Shown: positions 38,848 to 48,784 of the stretch, piece by piece
Layout of the letters: every line of letters begins with the position of its first letter
Position numbering within the stretch: position 1 is the first letter of the stretch
DNA from: Edaphocola aurantiacus
Lineage (GTDB): Bacteria; Bacteroidota; Bacteroidia; Chitinophagales; Chitinophagaceae
DNA length: 64,000 bases
Direction: 5' to 3'
Assembly: GCF_019797745.1 (NCBI RefSeq)
Contig: NZ_VOSI01000002.1
Coordinates: forward strand, 620,001-684,000
Notes under the pieces: generated by a model
Seen by the model: only the letters and a program-made list of their open reading frames with translations
Databases searched by the model: none
Told to the model about the DNA's origin: nothing
Position numbers and translations under genes: made by a program

Positions 38848-41800
38848 ATGAGAAAAGTACTACTCCTCTCTGTACTGGCGCTCATGGCTGTAAAAACAAA
38901 TGCCGCTGACTATTATTGGGTCAACGGTGGCGGCAGCTGGAGCGACCTGAACCACTGGCGCCTGGGCAGCAGCTCGGGCAGTATCCCCAGCATTGTCCCT
39001 TCAGCTTCGGACAATGTATTTTTTACCAATCAGAGCGGCTTCGGTGCTACTGTAGCGACCCGTACCGTATCGCTTGATGCCAATGGCTTCTGTAACAACA
39101 TGAGCTGGGCAACAGATGTGCCTAACAATCCTGTATTCAGCCGCAGCAATACGGCCTATACAGTAGAGGTATGGGGTAACCTGGCTATTGCGCCGGCTGT
39201 GACCTTTGCTCAGGGCTTTGCCTTCCGTGGTAGCACTACCAATACCTTTACCACCAATGGTACGGTAAATGGTGCTTTTGCTTTTGACGTAAACAAGGCT
39301 GGCGGTACGCTTAACCTGGTGGATAGCTTTGTGTGCCCATCAACCAGTGCGCAGAATAATATCGGCCTTACGGCAGGTACATTCAATGCTGCAGGTAAGA
39401 CCATTAAAGCGTATCAGTTTGTAAGCAGTAATAGTAATACCAGGTCTTTTGATATTACCGGTTCTACACTGAACTTTACCAATCGATGGACGTACACGGG
39501 TACAAATAAAACATTGCTGTCCACAAACTCCTTCCTTACCGTAAACTCAATACTAGGTATTGACGGAAGTACTTACAACAAGGTGTCTTGCGGAGGGCTT
39601 TTTGACGGAGATATGGTCGTATCTAATGCTACGATTTCAAAACTGAGCTTTACCAATGTAAGCACGGGTTCTTTTGCAACTGTAAGCAACAGTAACAACA
39701 TCGATACTGTTGTCTTTATGGGACGTGGCCGTATCTATAACCTTAATAACATCGGTTACCTGAATACGCTGCGCCCGGCCAGTATCTTAGGCAATAAGAA
39801 TGTCTTCGGTACTATTCTGGCTCAGGATAATTTCACGGTATCCACTACCGATACCACTACTGTAGACAGTTTATTACTGGCTGCCAATAAAAGTGCTAAG
39901 TTGGGTGGTACGATCAATATCAATAACTACATGCGTGCCGCCGGGGTAACCTGTCAGGCTTTTACAGAAGTAATTGCTGATACAGGCAATATTGCGAAAC
40001 TGGTTTTCGGACCATCTGCATCGGCCCTGCTGAACAATGTATTGCTGAATAATATTGCGGCACAGGGTAACATAACACCTATTGCCGTATCCGGTGTGGA
40101 TGCCGGTGGCAATACGGGCTTTACGATTACCCAGCCAGGATCGCTCACCGGTACTACTTTGTACTGGGTAGGTGGTGCCGGCGACTGGAACGATAATACG
40201 CACTGGAGCTATACCAGTGGTGGTGCAGGCGGTGCCTGTATCCCTTTTATTGCCGATACCGTTATCTTTAATTCGGGCAGTGGTCTGGCATCTGGTAACA
40301 TCGTAACTACCAGTGGTAATGCTTATTGTCGTAATATATCCTGGTTGTCCGGTGTGGGTACCTCTACATTCAACCAGGCAGCCGGAACCAGCTTCAAGGT
40401 TTATGGTTCTGCTCTGCTGGCACCTGTAGTGACTGTCAATGCAACACTTGAATTTGTAGGCAGCGACACTGCATCGACCTTTACTTCCAATGGAAGCACA
40501 TTGGGTACACTGAATGTTACGGTAACGAAAACTGGAAGCGGTGCACTGACCTATGCAGATAACTGGACCAATACACTGGGAACTATTGCGCTCAATACCG
40601 GAAAGCTGAGCATGGCCGGCAGAACGATTTATGCACGCGCATTTGCCAGTAGTAATGATAATGTACGTAATACAGACATTACCAATGCCAATATACATGT
40701 GATTAATACCTGGGCGTATACAGGTAACAATAACCTGCTGCAATCTGATGGCTCTTACCTGCTTTCTGATCAGTACATCAATATTGCGAACAGAACATAT
40801 CCTACCATTGATCTTGCTTATGCAGGGGCTGTAGATGTTTTCTCTATTGCACAAAGTACCATCGGTCAACTTACCTTTACGTCGCCTATTGCGACCAGTG
40901 TGGCAAAGATTTACAATGGCAATATCATTCGTAAACTGGAATTCAAGGGTGCCGGAAACATTATGGGTAGTGTAAATACAATTGATACCCTGCTGCTGGC
41001 TGGTTCCCGTAATTACAAGTTTGCCGGAACAACAACTATTAATAAGTATTTACTGGCTCAATCGGCTACCTGTAATGGTCTGCTGGAAATGAGGGGTAAT
41101 AATACCGGTACTATCCAATTCAACCCTGCTGCTACCATTAGCATGGCTAATGTATACCTGCAGAACATGGCGGCTACCGGTGTGCCTACAGTTGCCGTTA
41201 CCGGTGCTGATGCCGGTGGTAATACTGGCTGGAATATTTCTTCCGCTGCCGGTGCACCACGTTACTGGATCGGCGGTTCCGGAGACTGGAACGATAATGC
41301 ACATTGGAGTACAACCAGCGGTGGTACAGGCGGTGCATGTATCCCTACCGTATATGACAATGTATTCTTTGATGCGAACAGTGGCTTTACCGGTGCGAGT
41401 AAAACGGTTACCATTAACAATGGTAATGCTTACAGCCGTAACCTGAACTGGGCCAACGCTACTAATGCACCTATCTGGAATAAATCATCAAGCTGGAACA
41501 TGGAAGTTTGGGGAGATAGTATCGTGCTCAACCCTGCTGCAACCTTTAATGCATCAGTTACGGCCAAAGGTAGTACCCCTGTATTCCTGAAAGGAAATGT
41601 ACTGGGCGACTTCGATTTCAGTGTAGACAAACCAGGAAGCAGCCTCACGATGTTGAATGACTTCAGCAATGCACAAACCAACATCAGCTTATACAATGGT
41701 ACCTGGAATGCTTCCGGCATCAAGCTGAATGTATGGCAGGTAGACAATTCTGTGGGAGTAAACAATGTGTTTACCGTCAATATCAGTAACTCCAGCGTTG

Positions 41801-43137
41801 TGGCTCCATTTGGCTGGCGCTTCCAGGGCATTATAGCCAACCATACCCTGAATGCTGCAAATTCCTCCGTAACTACCGGCGACTTCAAGGCCAACGGTAT
41901 GACATATGATACGGTGAATGTAACCAATACACTCTCTACATCTGTTAATATGGCTTCTACTACAGTTAAGAGCCTTAATTTTACCGATCCTAATACCGCC
42001 TCTGTTGTAGGTATCGTAGGTTCTGGCAATACACTCGGCAGAGTAGAATACAAAGGCGGTGGTATCATTAACGGTTCTAATACTATTGATACCCTGATCT
42101 TCTTCCCGGGTAATACATACACCTTTACAGCCGGTACCAATACTACCATCAATAAGGAATGGTATGGCAGCGGTACGCCTTGCCGCCTGACAGAGATCCT
42201 GAGCAGCAGCACTACAGCTAATGCTACCATTACGAAAGTGAATGGTGATGTAACCTTTGATTACGTACGTCTGCGCCGCATTACAGCTGCAGGTGCAGCA
42301 GCACCGTTTGTTGCACAACAGCATTCGACTAACTTAGGTAATAATACTAACTGGAACATTGCAGCATACAACGGTGCCGCGCCTATCTACGGACTGGGAC
42401 CTGATACTGCCCTGCTGGCAACTGCTTTCCCATACACCCTGCATACAGACGGCTTCTTCGGAGCACCTTCTTCTCAGTATACATGGAACAACAGCAGTAC
42501 AGCTGATTCCCTGGTGATTACTGATACCGGTGTGTATAGTGTTACGGTGAATTTCGTAGACGGTTGTACCATCAGCGATAATGTGCACATTACCCTGGCG
42601 GCGCCACTGCCGGTTACCCTGCTGAGCTTTGATGCTGCAGTAGCGAACTGTCAGACCAACCTGAACTGGACGATTGCCAATGCCGTAAACTTCAACAGAT
42701 TTGTGGTAGAGCGCAGCAACGACGGTCGTTCTTACAATGAAATCGGACAGATCGCTTATACAAACGGTAAAGGTGCTTATGCTTATACCGATAAAGCAAC
42801 CCCTAACGGAAAATCGTTCTATCGCTTACGCCTGGTTGATGCAGATGGTATGTATGCTTACAGCCAGACGGTAACAGCACAATCTGATTGCAGTACACAA
42901 GCTATCGAAGTGTATCCTACACTGACCAAAGGTATGGTGTATATCAACTTACCTGTGGGTTATGCCAATGCGAAAATTGAACTGACAACTATTATGGGTC
43001 AGGTACTGAACATTCCGGTGAGCCCTAACGCTGCTCAGCAAAAAATCAATCTGAGTGGTATGGCTCAAGGTACTTACCTGCTGAAAGTAACTAGCGGTAA
43101 CGAAACACAAACGTTTAAAGTGGTATACCAACCATAA
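38848..43137 (+). CDS. Giant repeat surface protein with T9SS type A sorting domain
   Basis: A 1429-residue exported protein. A signal peptide (1-20) is followed by three tandem units beginning YYWVNGGGSWSDLNHW (about 22), LYWVGGAGDWNDNTHWS (about 438) and RYWIGGSGDWNDNAHWS (about 805). The second and third carry GGxGGACIP after the HWS. Units end in DAGGNTGF/W-type strands. A fibronectin-like stretch (about 1255-1330, LPVTLLSFDAAVANC) and a C-terminal Por secretion domain (about 1350-1429, ending TQTFKVVYQP) direct export through T9SS. It is rich in Asn, Thr, Gly and Ser, probably a beta-helix. Likely an adhesin or gliding-associated surface protein. Confidence 0.92.
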   Translation: MRKVLLLSVLALMAVKTNAADYYWVNGGGSWSDLNHWRLGSSSGSIPSIVPSASDNVFFTNQSGFGATVATRTVSLDANGFCNNMSWATDVPNNPVFSRSNTAYTVEVWGNLAIAPAVTFAQGFAFRGSTTNTFTTNGTVNGAFAFDVNKAGGTLNLVDSFVCPSTSAQNNIGLTAGTFNAAGKTIKAYQFVSSNSNTRSFDITGSTLNFTNRWTYTGTNKTLLSTNSFLTVNSILGIDGSTYNKVSCGGLFDGDMVVSNATISKLSFTNVSTGSFATVSNSNNIDTVVFMGRGRIYNLNNIGYLNTLRPASILGNKNVFGTILAQDNFTVSTTDTTTVDSLLLAANKSAKLGGTININNYMRAAGVTCQAFTEVIADTGNIAKLVFGPSASALLNNVLLNNIAAQGNITPIAVSGVDAGGNTGFTITQPGSLTGTTLYWVGGAGDWNDNTHWSYTSGGAGGACIPFIADTVIFNSGSGLASGNIVTTSGNAYCRNISWLSGVGTSTFNQAAGTSFKVYGSALLAPVVTVNATLEFVGSDTASTFTSNGSTLGTLNVTVTKTGSGALTYADNWTNTLGTIALNTGKLSMAGRTIYARAFASSNDNVRNTDITNANIHVINTWAYTGNNNLLQSDGSYLLSDQYINIANRTYPTIDLAYAGAVDVFSIAQSTIGQLTFTSPIATSVAKIYNGNIIRKLEFKGAGNIMGSVNTIDTLLLAGSRNYKFAGTTTINKYLLAQSATCNGLLEMRGNNTGTIQFNPAATISMANVYLQNMAATGVPTVAVTGADAGGNTGWNISSAAGAPRYWIGGSGDWNDNAHWSTTSGGTGGACIPTVYDNVFFDANSGFTGASKTVTINNGNAYSRNLNWANATNAPIWNKSSSWNMEVWGDSIVLNPAATFNASVTAKGSTPVFLKGNVLGDFDFSVDKPGSSLTMLNDFSNAQTNISLYNGTWNASGIKLNVWQVDNSVGVNNVFTVNISNSSVVAPFGWRFQGIIANHTLNAANSSVTTGDFKANGMTYDTVNVTNTLSTSVNMASTTVKSLNFTDPNTASVVGIVGSGNTLGRVEYKGGGIINGSNTIDTLIFFPGNTYTFTAGTNTTINKEWYGSGTPCRLTEILSSSTTANATITKVNGDVTFDYVRLRRITAAGAAAPFVAQQHSTNLGNNTNWNIAAYNGAAPIYGLGPDTALLATAFPYTLHTDGFFGAPSSQYTWNNSSTADSLVITDTGVYSVTVNFVDGCTISDNVHITLAAPLPVTLLSFDAAVANCQTNLNWTIANAVNFNRFVVERSNDGRSYNEIGQIAYTNGKGAYAYTDKATPNGKSFYRLRLVDADGMYAYSQTVTAQSDCSTQAIEVYPTLTKGMVYINLPVGYANAKIELTTIMGQVLNIPVSPNAAQQKINLSGMAQGTYLLKVTSGNETQTFKVVYQP

Positions 43138-43557
43138 TATTGATTTACGCTTCCGGCCGGTACGTATTGCCTAGACGTTGGTGAGTTGAAAAGCTATATC
43201 CTGTAATCTGGCCGGCCGGAGGAGTCACTTTCTCATGCTTAGGTGAATAAATTGCATGAAAACAATCGTAAAATAATAATTTGTCATAAACAATATGTAT
43301 AAATGCTGGCTATATCTATAGCATGTATTGCATGGAAAGCTCCGTTATAAAAGAGTGTTTACGGTCTTTTTCCTTATTAATTGTTTGCATTTACATTAAA
43401 TTACGGCTAAAGGTCTGTTGCGTCTGCAACGGACCTTTTTGTATTTACATATTAAAGAAAAGGTTAAATATTGATTTTCATTAACATGTGTGAACGTATG
43501 TTAATTCTCAGGTTTGTAAATTCGTGGTACACACTAATCCTCAAAATTTGAAACATT
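43138..43557. other. Intergenic region with an inverted repeat
   Basis: No gene. TCCGGCCGG at 43152-43160 and CCGGCCGGA at 43212-43220 form a spaced inverted repeat. A separate terminator sits at 43409-43440. The remainder is AT-rich leader of the following gene. Confidence 0.45.
43409..43440 (+). terminator. Rho-independent terminator
   Basis: 13-bp stem with one mismatch (43409-43421 with 43426-43438, loop GTCT) followed by T5, about 270 bases after the giant gene. It insulates the next operon. Confidence 0.8.
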
Positions 43558-44745
43558 ATGAGAAAACTTTACATTTTAGCCGCCTTGTGTCTGGCTTTCA
43601 GCATGAACTTGCTCGCCCAGGCACCACAAAGAATTAACTACCAGGCTGTTGTGCGCAACAGTAGCGGTAATCCCGTAACCAACCAGGCCATTTCTCTACG
43701 CCTCAGTATCCTGAACACTTCTGCTGTAGGTACAGCACAGTACGTAGAGACACAGTCTGTAACCACTAACGGGTTTGGTCTGGCCAATGTCCAGATCGGG
43801 AATGGTACGCCGGTAACAGGTACGCTTAGCGCAGTTACCTGGAACACTCCCGGCAAGTACCTCAAAGTAGAGGCCGATATTACCGGTGGTACTACGTACA
43901 CAACTCTGGCTACACTTGAACTGATCAGTGTACCGTATGCACTGAATGCCCTGACCAGCAGTGATAACAGCTGGACCCTCAGTGCCGGAAACATTACCAA
44001 CAACAACTCTGGTAATGTAGGTATCGGGGGCACGCCTAATGCCGCTGCACAACTGGATATTGCCGCTACCAACAAAGGTATCCTCATTCCAAGGGTTACG
44101 CTGGCCAACCGTCCTGCCGCTCCTGTAGCAGGTCTGCTCATTTATCAGACAGATAATACTCCTGGTTTTTATTACTATACAGGCAGTGCCTGGATAAGAA
44201 TGATGAATACCAATGATGCAGGCACTACAGGGTCTATTATCCCTTACGCTTCTGGTACGCCTGTTGTGCTGACTACCATTGCGGGTGGTCTTGTAGGTAC
44301 AACCGGACTGGTAGGTTTCGGTAACTCCGTTTCCGGTGTTTCACTGGTTGGTTCTAACATTGACCTTACCGGTGCGGCAGGTACTTTACTGAACTTCTCT
44401 TTCGTATCACCACGTTCCGGAACCATTACCTCTATCGCAGGTCAGTTCAGCACTACAGCAGCATTGTCCCTGATCGGTAGTACAGTAACCGTTACCGGAC
44501 AACTGTATTCTGCTCCGAGCGGTTCTAATACCTTCAGCCCTGTTGCTGGAGCAACCGTGACGATGGCACCTGCCCTGACCGGTATTATTTCATTAGGTAC
44601 TGTATCATCTGGTATTACCACTGGTCTGAATATTCCGGTAACTGCCGGTACCCGTTACCTGATGGTGTATTCTGCAACAGCAGCGGGTATTACCCTGATC
44701 AATACTATAGCCGGTTATGCCAGCGGTGGTGTGAATATCAACTAA
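43558..44745 (+). CDS. Secreted head protein with BclB-like C-terminal domain
   Basis: A 395-residue exported protein. Signal peptide 1-20, then the Bacteroidota opening [18 protein letters not shown] with an Ig-like strand set (about 20-145). A linker follows with [40 protein letters not shown] and [18 protein letters not shown] final domain (about 222-395, [20 protein letters not shown] and on) resembles the BclB C-terminal domain of Bacillus exosporium glycoproteins. Followed 37 bases later by a T9SS protein gene. The pair is probably an operon. Export to the surface is likely, although this protein lacks its own T9SS domain. Confidence 0.8.
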   Translation: MRKLYILAALCLAFSMNLLAQAPQRINYQAVVRNSSGNPVTNQAISLRLSILNTSAVGTAQYVETQSVTTNGFGLANVQIGNGTPVTGTLSAVTWNTPGKYLKVEADITGGTTYTTLATLELISVPYALNALTSSDNSWTLSAGNITNNNSGNVGIGGTPNAAAQLDIAATNKGILIPRVTLANRPAAPVAGLLIYQTDNTPGFYYYTGSAWIRMMNTNDAGTTGSIIPYASGTPVVLTTIAGGLVGTTGLVGFGNSVSGVSLVGSNIDLTGAAGTLLNFSFVSPRSGTITSIAGQFSTTAALSLIGSTVTVTGQLYSAPSGSNTFSPVAGATVTMAPALTGIISLGTVSSGITTGLNIPVTAGTRYLMVYSATAAGITLINTIAGYASGGVNIN

Positions 44746-44782
44746 GAACGGCTCATTTATTTAACTCCTAAAAGAAATTATT

Positions 44783-45559
44783 ATGAAAAATATACTTTCA
44801 GGATGGGCCGTATTGATGTTTTTATGTTTGAGTACACAGGTACAGGCCCAGTCTGCACTGCCATATGTGGTAGCAGCAGGTGGTGGCTCTGCTCCGATCG
44901 TCTCTGTAGGTTATACGGTAGACTTTACTGTGGGCGAAAGCATCATCGCATCAGTTGGTACTAATCCGCAACTGACACAAGGGTTCCAGCAACCCAGTAC
45001 CAGTGCCACTCCTCTTCCGGTAGACATGCTGGACTTTACAGGAGCTGCGCGCGAAGGCTACAACCTCTTAAACTGGCGCACTGCCCAGGAAAAGAATAAC
45101 AGTCATTTTGAAATAGAACGCAGTACCGACGGTGTAACATTTACTGCAATCGGAACAGTGTACAGCAAAGCCCGGAACGGTAACAGCAGCTGGGAACTGG
45201 CCTATACTTACGATGACCGTAGCATTACCGAAGCGGTTAACTATTACCGTCTGAAACAGGTAGATCTGGATAAGCATTATGCCTACACGGGTGTGATCAA
45301 ACTGGTGAATGACGCAAGCCAGTCTTCCATCACCGTATTCCCTAACCCGGTTACAGACAAAGTAAGGGTATCCATAAAAGGAAACTTTGATGGGGTGACT
45401 TTACAGGTAGTAGATGTTGCGGGTAGAGAAGTACTCAAAGCCATAAAGGTTACCGCTGCAGATACAGACCTTGACCTGTCTGTACTGAGCCAGGGTGCTT
45501 ACTATATCAAATGCATCCGCAATAACCAGTCCGACGTAATAAAAATGGTTAAACAATAA
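44783..45559 (+). CDS. T9SS type A sorting-domain protein
   Basis: A 258-residue exported protein with a signal peptide (1-22), a short beta domain with VGYTVDFTVGESIIASVG (about 40-65), the recurring spacer LPVDMLDFTGAAREGYNLLNW with FEIERSTDGVTFTAIG (fibronectin-like, about 80-170), and a Por secretion system C-terminal domain (about 180-258, VFPNPVTDKVRVSI to VIKMVKQ). Second gene of the cassette with the BclB-like protein. It may anchor or accompany it at the surface. Confidence 0.88.
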   Translation: MKNILSGWAVLMFLCLSTQVQAQSALPYVVAAGGGSAPIVSVGYTVDFTVGESIIASVGTNPQLTQGFQQPSTSATPLPVDMLDFTGAAREGYNLLNWRTAQEKNNSHFEIERSTDGVTFTAIGTVYSKARNGNSSWELAYTYDDRSITEAVNYYRLKQVDLDKHYAYTGVIKLVNDASQSSITVFPNPVTDKVRVSIKGNFDGVTLQVVDVAGREVLKAIKVTAADTDLDLSVLSQGAYYIKCIRNNQSDVIKMVKQ

Positions 45560-45589
45560 AGAGTGAAATAACCTGATCCCCTCAGGATT

Positions 45590-45631
45590 AAAAGCCGACA
45601 GCCCCGGAATATTCCGGGGCTGTCGGCTTTT
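45590..45631. terminator. Perfect bidirectional terminator
   Basis: A perfect 42-base palindrome (arms 45590-45610 and 45611-45631) with a GC-rich core and A/T ends, placed exactly between the two convergent cassettes. Confidence 0.93.
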
Positions 45632-45645
45632 ATGAAGAAAGCATT

Positions 45646-46609
45646 TTAAAGTTTAATTACTTTAAGCTGTTCTGCCGATTGGCCATTTTGAATGCTGAGG
45701 AAATAACTGCCGGCTGCAATGTGCTGCAGATCCAATATACTCACCTGTTTCATGGTCTGGAATGTCCGCACCACTTTACCGGAAAGGTCGATCAGGTCAA
45801 TCGTTACCTTTCCTGAAGGTGCAATGCCCAGGTCTACTGTGATCGATTCCTTTGCAGGATTAGGATAGACATTGGCCTGAATCGGGGTAAGACAAGGATT
45901 ACCACTTGTCAGTATCGTGCTGTACAGTGTTGGCTCACCCATTTCTCTGATAGCCAGGCGATAGAAATTCCGACCCTGTAGCGGTAAACCTTTTGCCGGC
46001 TTGCATTACAGTAGCGGTTAAGGGATGAAATGATTTCCCGTCTGCGCTGCGTTCAATATTGAAATTACTCGCGAGGGCATCATCTGCAGACCAGCTCAGT
46101 TGTAAAGAACAGGAAGACCCTGCCGTTACTATAAAGTTATGGTATAAGATTGGCAAAGGTACTGCCGTACTCGTCGCCGTAACCCGGTTCAGTAATACAT
46201 TGTTCAACCCTGTAGCCGATACATAATAAGACCCTGTACTCCCCGTACTACTCGTTACAGAGGTAAAGGTAGTCGTCGCACCTGATTTGATCAGGGATAA
46301 GGTATTTTCCTGGTTACTATTCAGTTCTCCCGCAACATACCGGATACCTGCCGTACCGGAAAAGGTAATGGCCGGAGCGATGGTATAAACTTTAGCAATC
46401 GTTGCGCCGCTGCCTACACTCAGGGGTGTGGTCGACTGGCTGATGGTATTGTTCTGCAAGGTAATGTCAGCAGAAGGGCTCAATACCAGACCCTGGGTAG
46501 AAAATGCTGTACCGGATTTAACGGTAAGGCCAGTGCTGCCGGTGAATAGCTGTGCATGGGCAGCAGTAGTCAGACCGGCAAGACATAATATGATAGAAAT
46601 ACTTCTCAT
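45646..46609 (-). pseudogene. Frameshifted T9SS type A sorting-domain protein
   Basis: The first frame (46609 to 45935) has a signal peptide, a beta domain and the usual spacer LPILYHNFIV with NFNIERSADGKSFHPLTA, then runs out as GSEFLSPGYQRNG. The second frame (to 45646) carries RNFYRLAIREMGE and a full Por C-terminal domain (YPNPAKESITV to LKVIKL). The frames join at an A4 tract at plus 45991-45994. Reading it as A3 gives QAGKGLPLQGRNFYRLAI and restores one protein of about 320 residues. Either a recent inactivating insertion or a sequencing error. Homologous in layout to the gene at 44783. Confidence 0.85.
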
Positions 46610-46633
46610 GGTTATCTGTTTAGGTGGATAGAT

Positions 46634-47377
46634 TTATAAACCTTTTAATAACAGCGTATACGAGGTATTAGGGTCCTGGTTGGTCTGCGTAAACTGGTAA
46701 GACAGCACATCTCCAGGTACTACAGATACCGTGCCGCTTACCTCAACAACCGCGGTAGTACCCACCGTAGTAGAAATAGCGACTGTAGCTGCAACACCCG
46801 TACTCACTCCGTTTTTAAACAGGGTGAACGTCGCCGAGTGGCTGCCTGTCCCCAAAACACCACCGGGAGCTACACGTGCCGCGATCTTTAATTTGTAAAA
46901 GGTGCAGGCATTTGGAACCACATAACTGGTAATCGGAGAGGTACCATTAACAGAGGTAGCCGCATCCTGGGTCTCATTTACACTGGACTGTCCACCCAGT
47001 GACACAGGGCTAAAGTATAATGGTCCCAGAGCCGGAGCACCATTTTGTTTGTACGCCGCAACTGCCCGGGTCATGATGATGGTAGAATCCTGGCTGGAAG
47101 ATGACGCATTTGAAACCGCTGTCCAGGCGGTGCCATTATATACATAAAAGCCTGGTGTATTATCGGTCTGGTAAATCAGCAAACCCGTAGCAGGTGATGC
47201 CGGACGGTTTGCCTAGTTCATGCGGGGAATAAGTAAACCCTTTCCGGTTGCATTGATCTCCATCATGGCAGAAGCATGGGGTGTAGTAGTACCCACACCA
47301 ACCTGGGCCGAAGCCTCATTGGTATGCAGCAGAATGGCTGCAGTTAAAAGCAGCGCTGAAGTAAAGATTGTTTTCAT
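46634..47377 (-). pseudogene. Secreted head protein interrupted by an in-frame TAG
   Basis: Begins with a signal peptide MKTIFTSALLLTAAILLHTN and QVGVGTTTPHASAMMEINAT, then KGLLIPRMN, then TAG (plus 47213-47215, codon 55), and continues in the same frame [20 protein letters not shown] to a C-terminal beta domain ending YTLLLKGL. The intact relative at 43558 reads [20 protein letters not shown] across the same site, so TAG replaces a Leu codon (CTG/TTG). A single change thus breaks a 247-codon gene. It precedes the frameshifted T9SS gene by 24 bases. Confidence 0.85.
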
Positions 47378-47490
47378 GATTATTGATTTATATATAGTGA
47401 ATAAAATTAATGCTAAATGTATAAAATCCGCATTATATTTTCACTAAATAGTGATAGTACGGTATTTTTTGAGGTTGAATTGCATGTTTT

Positions 47491-47529
47491 AATGATAAAG
47501 AGGGCCCCATTGGAGCCCTCTTTATCATT
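47491..47529. terminator. Terminator after the XRE-pentapeptide gene
   Basis: 15-bp inverted repeat (47491-47505 with 47515-47529) with GGGC/GCCC core and A/T flanks, just downstream of the minus-strand pentapeptide gene. Confidence 0.85.
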
Positions 47530-47544
47530 AATTATATTGTTAGA

Positions 47545-48432
47545 TTATTCAGCAATTATACTGATGCCGCTTAAATCTGCTTTTCCGCTTTTCAGGAATT
47601 CATAAGTCAGTCGGTCGGCCTGGCAATTGATGAATTTGATTTTCTTCAGGCTATTGCTCTTAAAAAAGGTATTGGTTATGGTTGCATCCTGAAAGGTAAC
47701 CCGGGTAAAGGTACATTGCTCAAAAGAGCAGTCTTCAATAGAGCCTCCTAAAACAAGATCTGCCAGATGTGTATCCGTGAATGAAGTATGGCTCAGTACC
47801 ACATCAGTCATATTGCTTTTTTCCAGTCCGCCGGATCTGATGACCATACCGGTAAAGTCAGCTCCGGAGAAATCACAGCTGCTGGCATAGCTTCCCTGTA
47901 GCTCAACGGAGCGCAGTATACAATTGTTGAATTGATTGCCGGATAAGTAGGTGCTTTGAAAATGACTGTCACTGAAGTCGGAACCGGAGAAGTCGCAGCT
48001 GTCCACATTATTCCTTTTCAGCTGTAGGCCAGACATGTCTGAGCCAATAAATTTACAGCGTTGCATATTAGAAGAACCGAATTTTTCATGAAGGTTCTTT
48101 AAACCCGAAAAGTCGGCGTCTGCCCAGTTTCCACGTGACATATCCCAGCTCAGTTTGCGTTCTGTCTTTACAGGAGTCTCGGTTGGAGTATTAATTGGTT
48201 CTGCTGCCGCAGAAGAGGTCGTTGTCGGAAATTGTGCGGAAAAGTAATTAAGGTCTACTCCCAGTATTTCGGCCAGGCGGTTAACCGTAATGATATCCGG
48301 CACAGACTCACCCCGTTCCCATTTACCTACGGCCTGCGGACTGATAAACAAATGTTGCGCCAGTTGCGCCTGAGATAGATTTGCATTTTTTCTGGCCTCG
48401 GCAATTTTATTGCCCATGATCTTTGTATCCAT
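47545..48432 (-). CDS. XRE-type HTH fused to pentapeptide repeats
   Basis: A 295-residue fusion. An N-terminal XRE/HTH_3 domain (about 6-65, AEARKNANLSQAQLAQHLFI and VGKWERGESVPDI) is followed by a Ser/Thr/Pro linker (70-95) and a right-handed beta-helix of pentapeptide repeats (about 100-270, with A(D/N)(F/L)-like units CDFSGSDFSDSHF and CDFSGADFTGMV). No ligand or enzymatic domain is visible. Pentapeptide helices can mimic DNA or act as interaction surfaces. Here one may modulate the HTH. Stand-alone. Confidence 0.88.
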   Translation of the reverse strand: MDTKIMGNKIAEARKNANLSQAQLAQHLFISPQAVGKWERGESVPDIITVNRLAEILGVDLNYFSAQFPTTTSSAAAEPINTPTETPVKTERKLSWDMSRGNWADADFSGLKNLHEKFGSSNMQRCKFIGSDMSGLQLKRNNVDSCDFSGSDFSDSHFQSTYLSGNQFNNCILRSVELQGSYASSCDFSGADFTGMVIRSGGLEKSNMTDVVLSHTSFTDTHLADLVLGGSIEDCSFEQCTFTRVTFQDATITNTFFKSNSLKKIKFINCQADRLTYEFLKSGKADLSGISIIAE

Positions 48433-48784
48433 AAGGACTGATTTTTATTTTTTATCGATACTGCAAAGGTATCTACGCCAATACCCGATTCACTGAAAAT
48501 GCCCTATACCCTTAGTTGTATGACCGCTACTTGTAGTTGTATTATGGCAACTGAAAGTGGTATGCTGGTTATCATAGACTAAAAAAGGTAAAAATAACTG
48601 ATTAGCGAGAAAAATGTCCGGCGCTGATTTCTAAAGTGATGCCTCCGGGATTTATATGCTATTTGCTCAAAATATACTGTATATATGGAAAACCTTTATT
48701 TACTTTGCAAGTGGATAAAGGAAAAACGTTTATGTATTATTAAATGTTTAGATGTTATTTTACTAAAACATACTTATACCTGAT
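48433..48784. other. Intergenic region
   Basis: No gene found. It must hold the divergent promoters for the XRE-pentapeptide gene and the acetyltransferase. TTACTTTG at about 48697-48704 is a weak -7-like match upstream of the latter. Confidence 0.35.

Noticed and set aside
39874-40869. Long antisense frames in the giant surface gene (also 41430-42230 and 41689-42324)
   Set aside because: Low-complexity, Cys/Ile/Gly-rich shadows of an Asn/Thr/Gly-rich repeat gene; no start context or motif.
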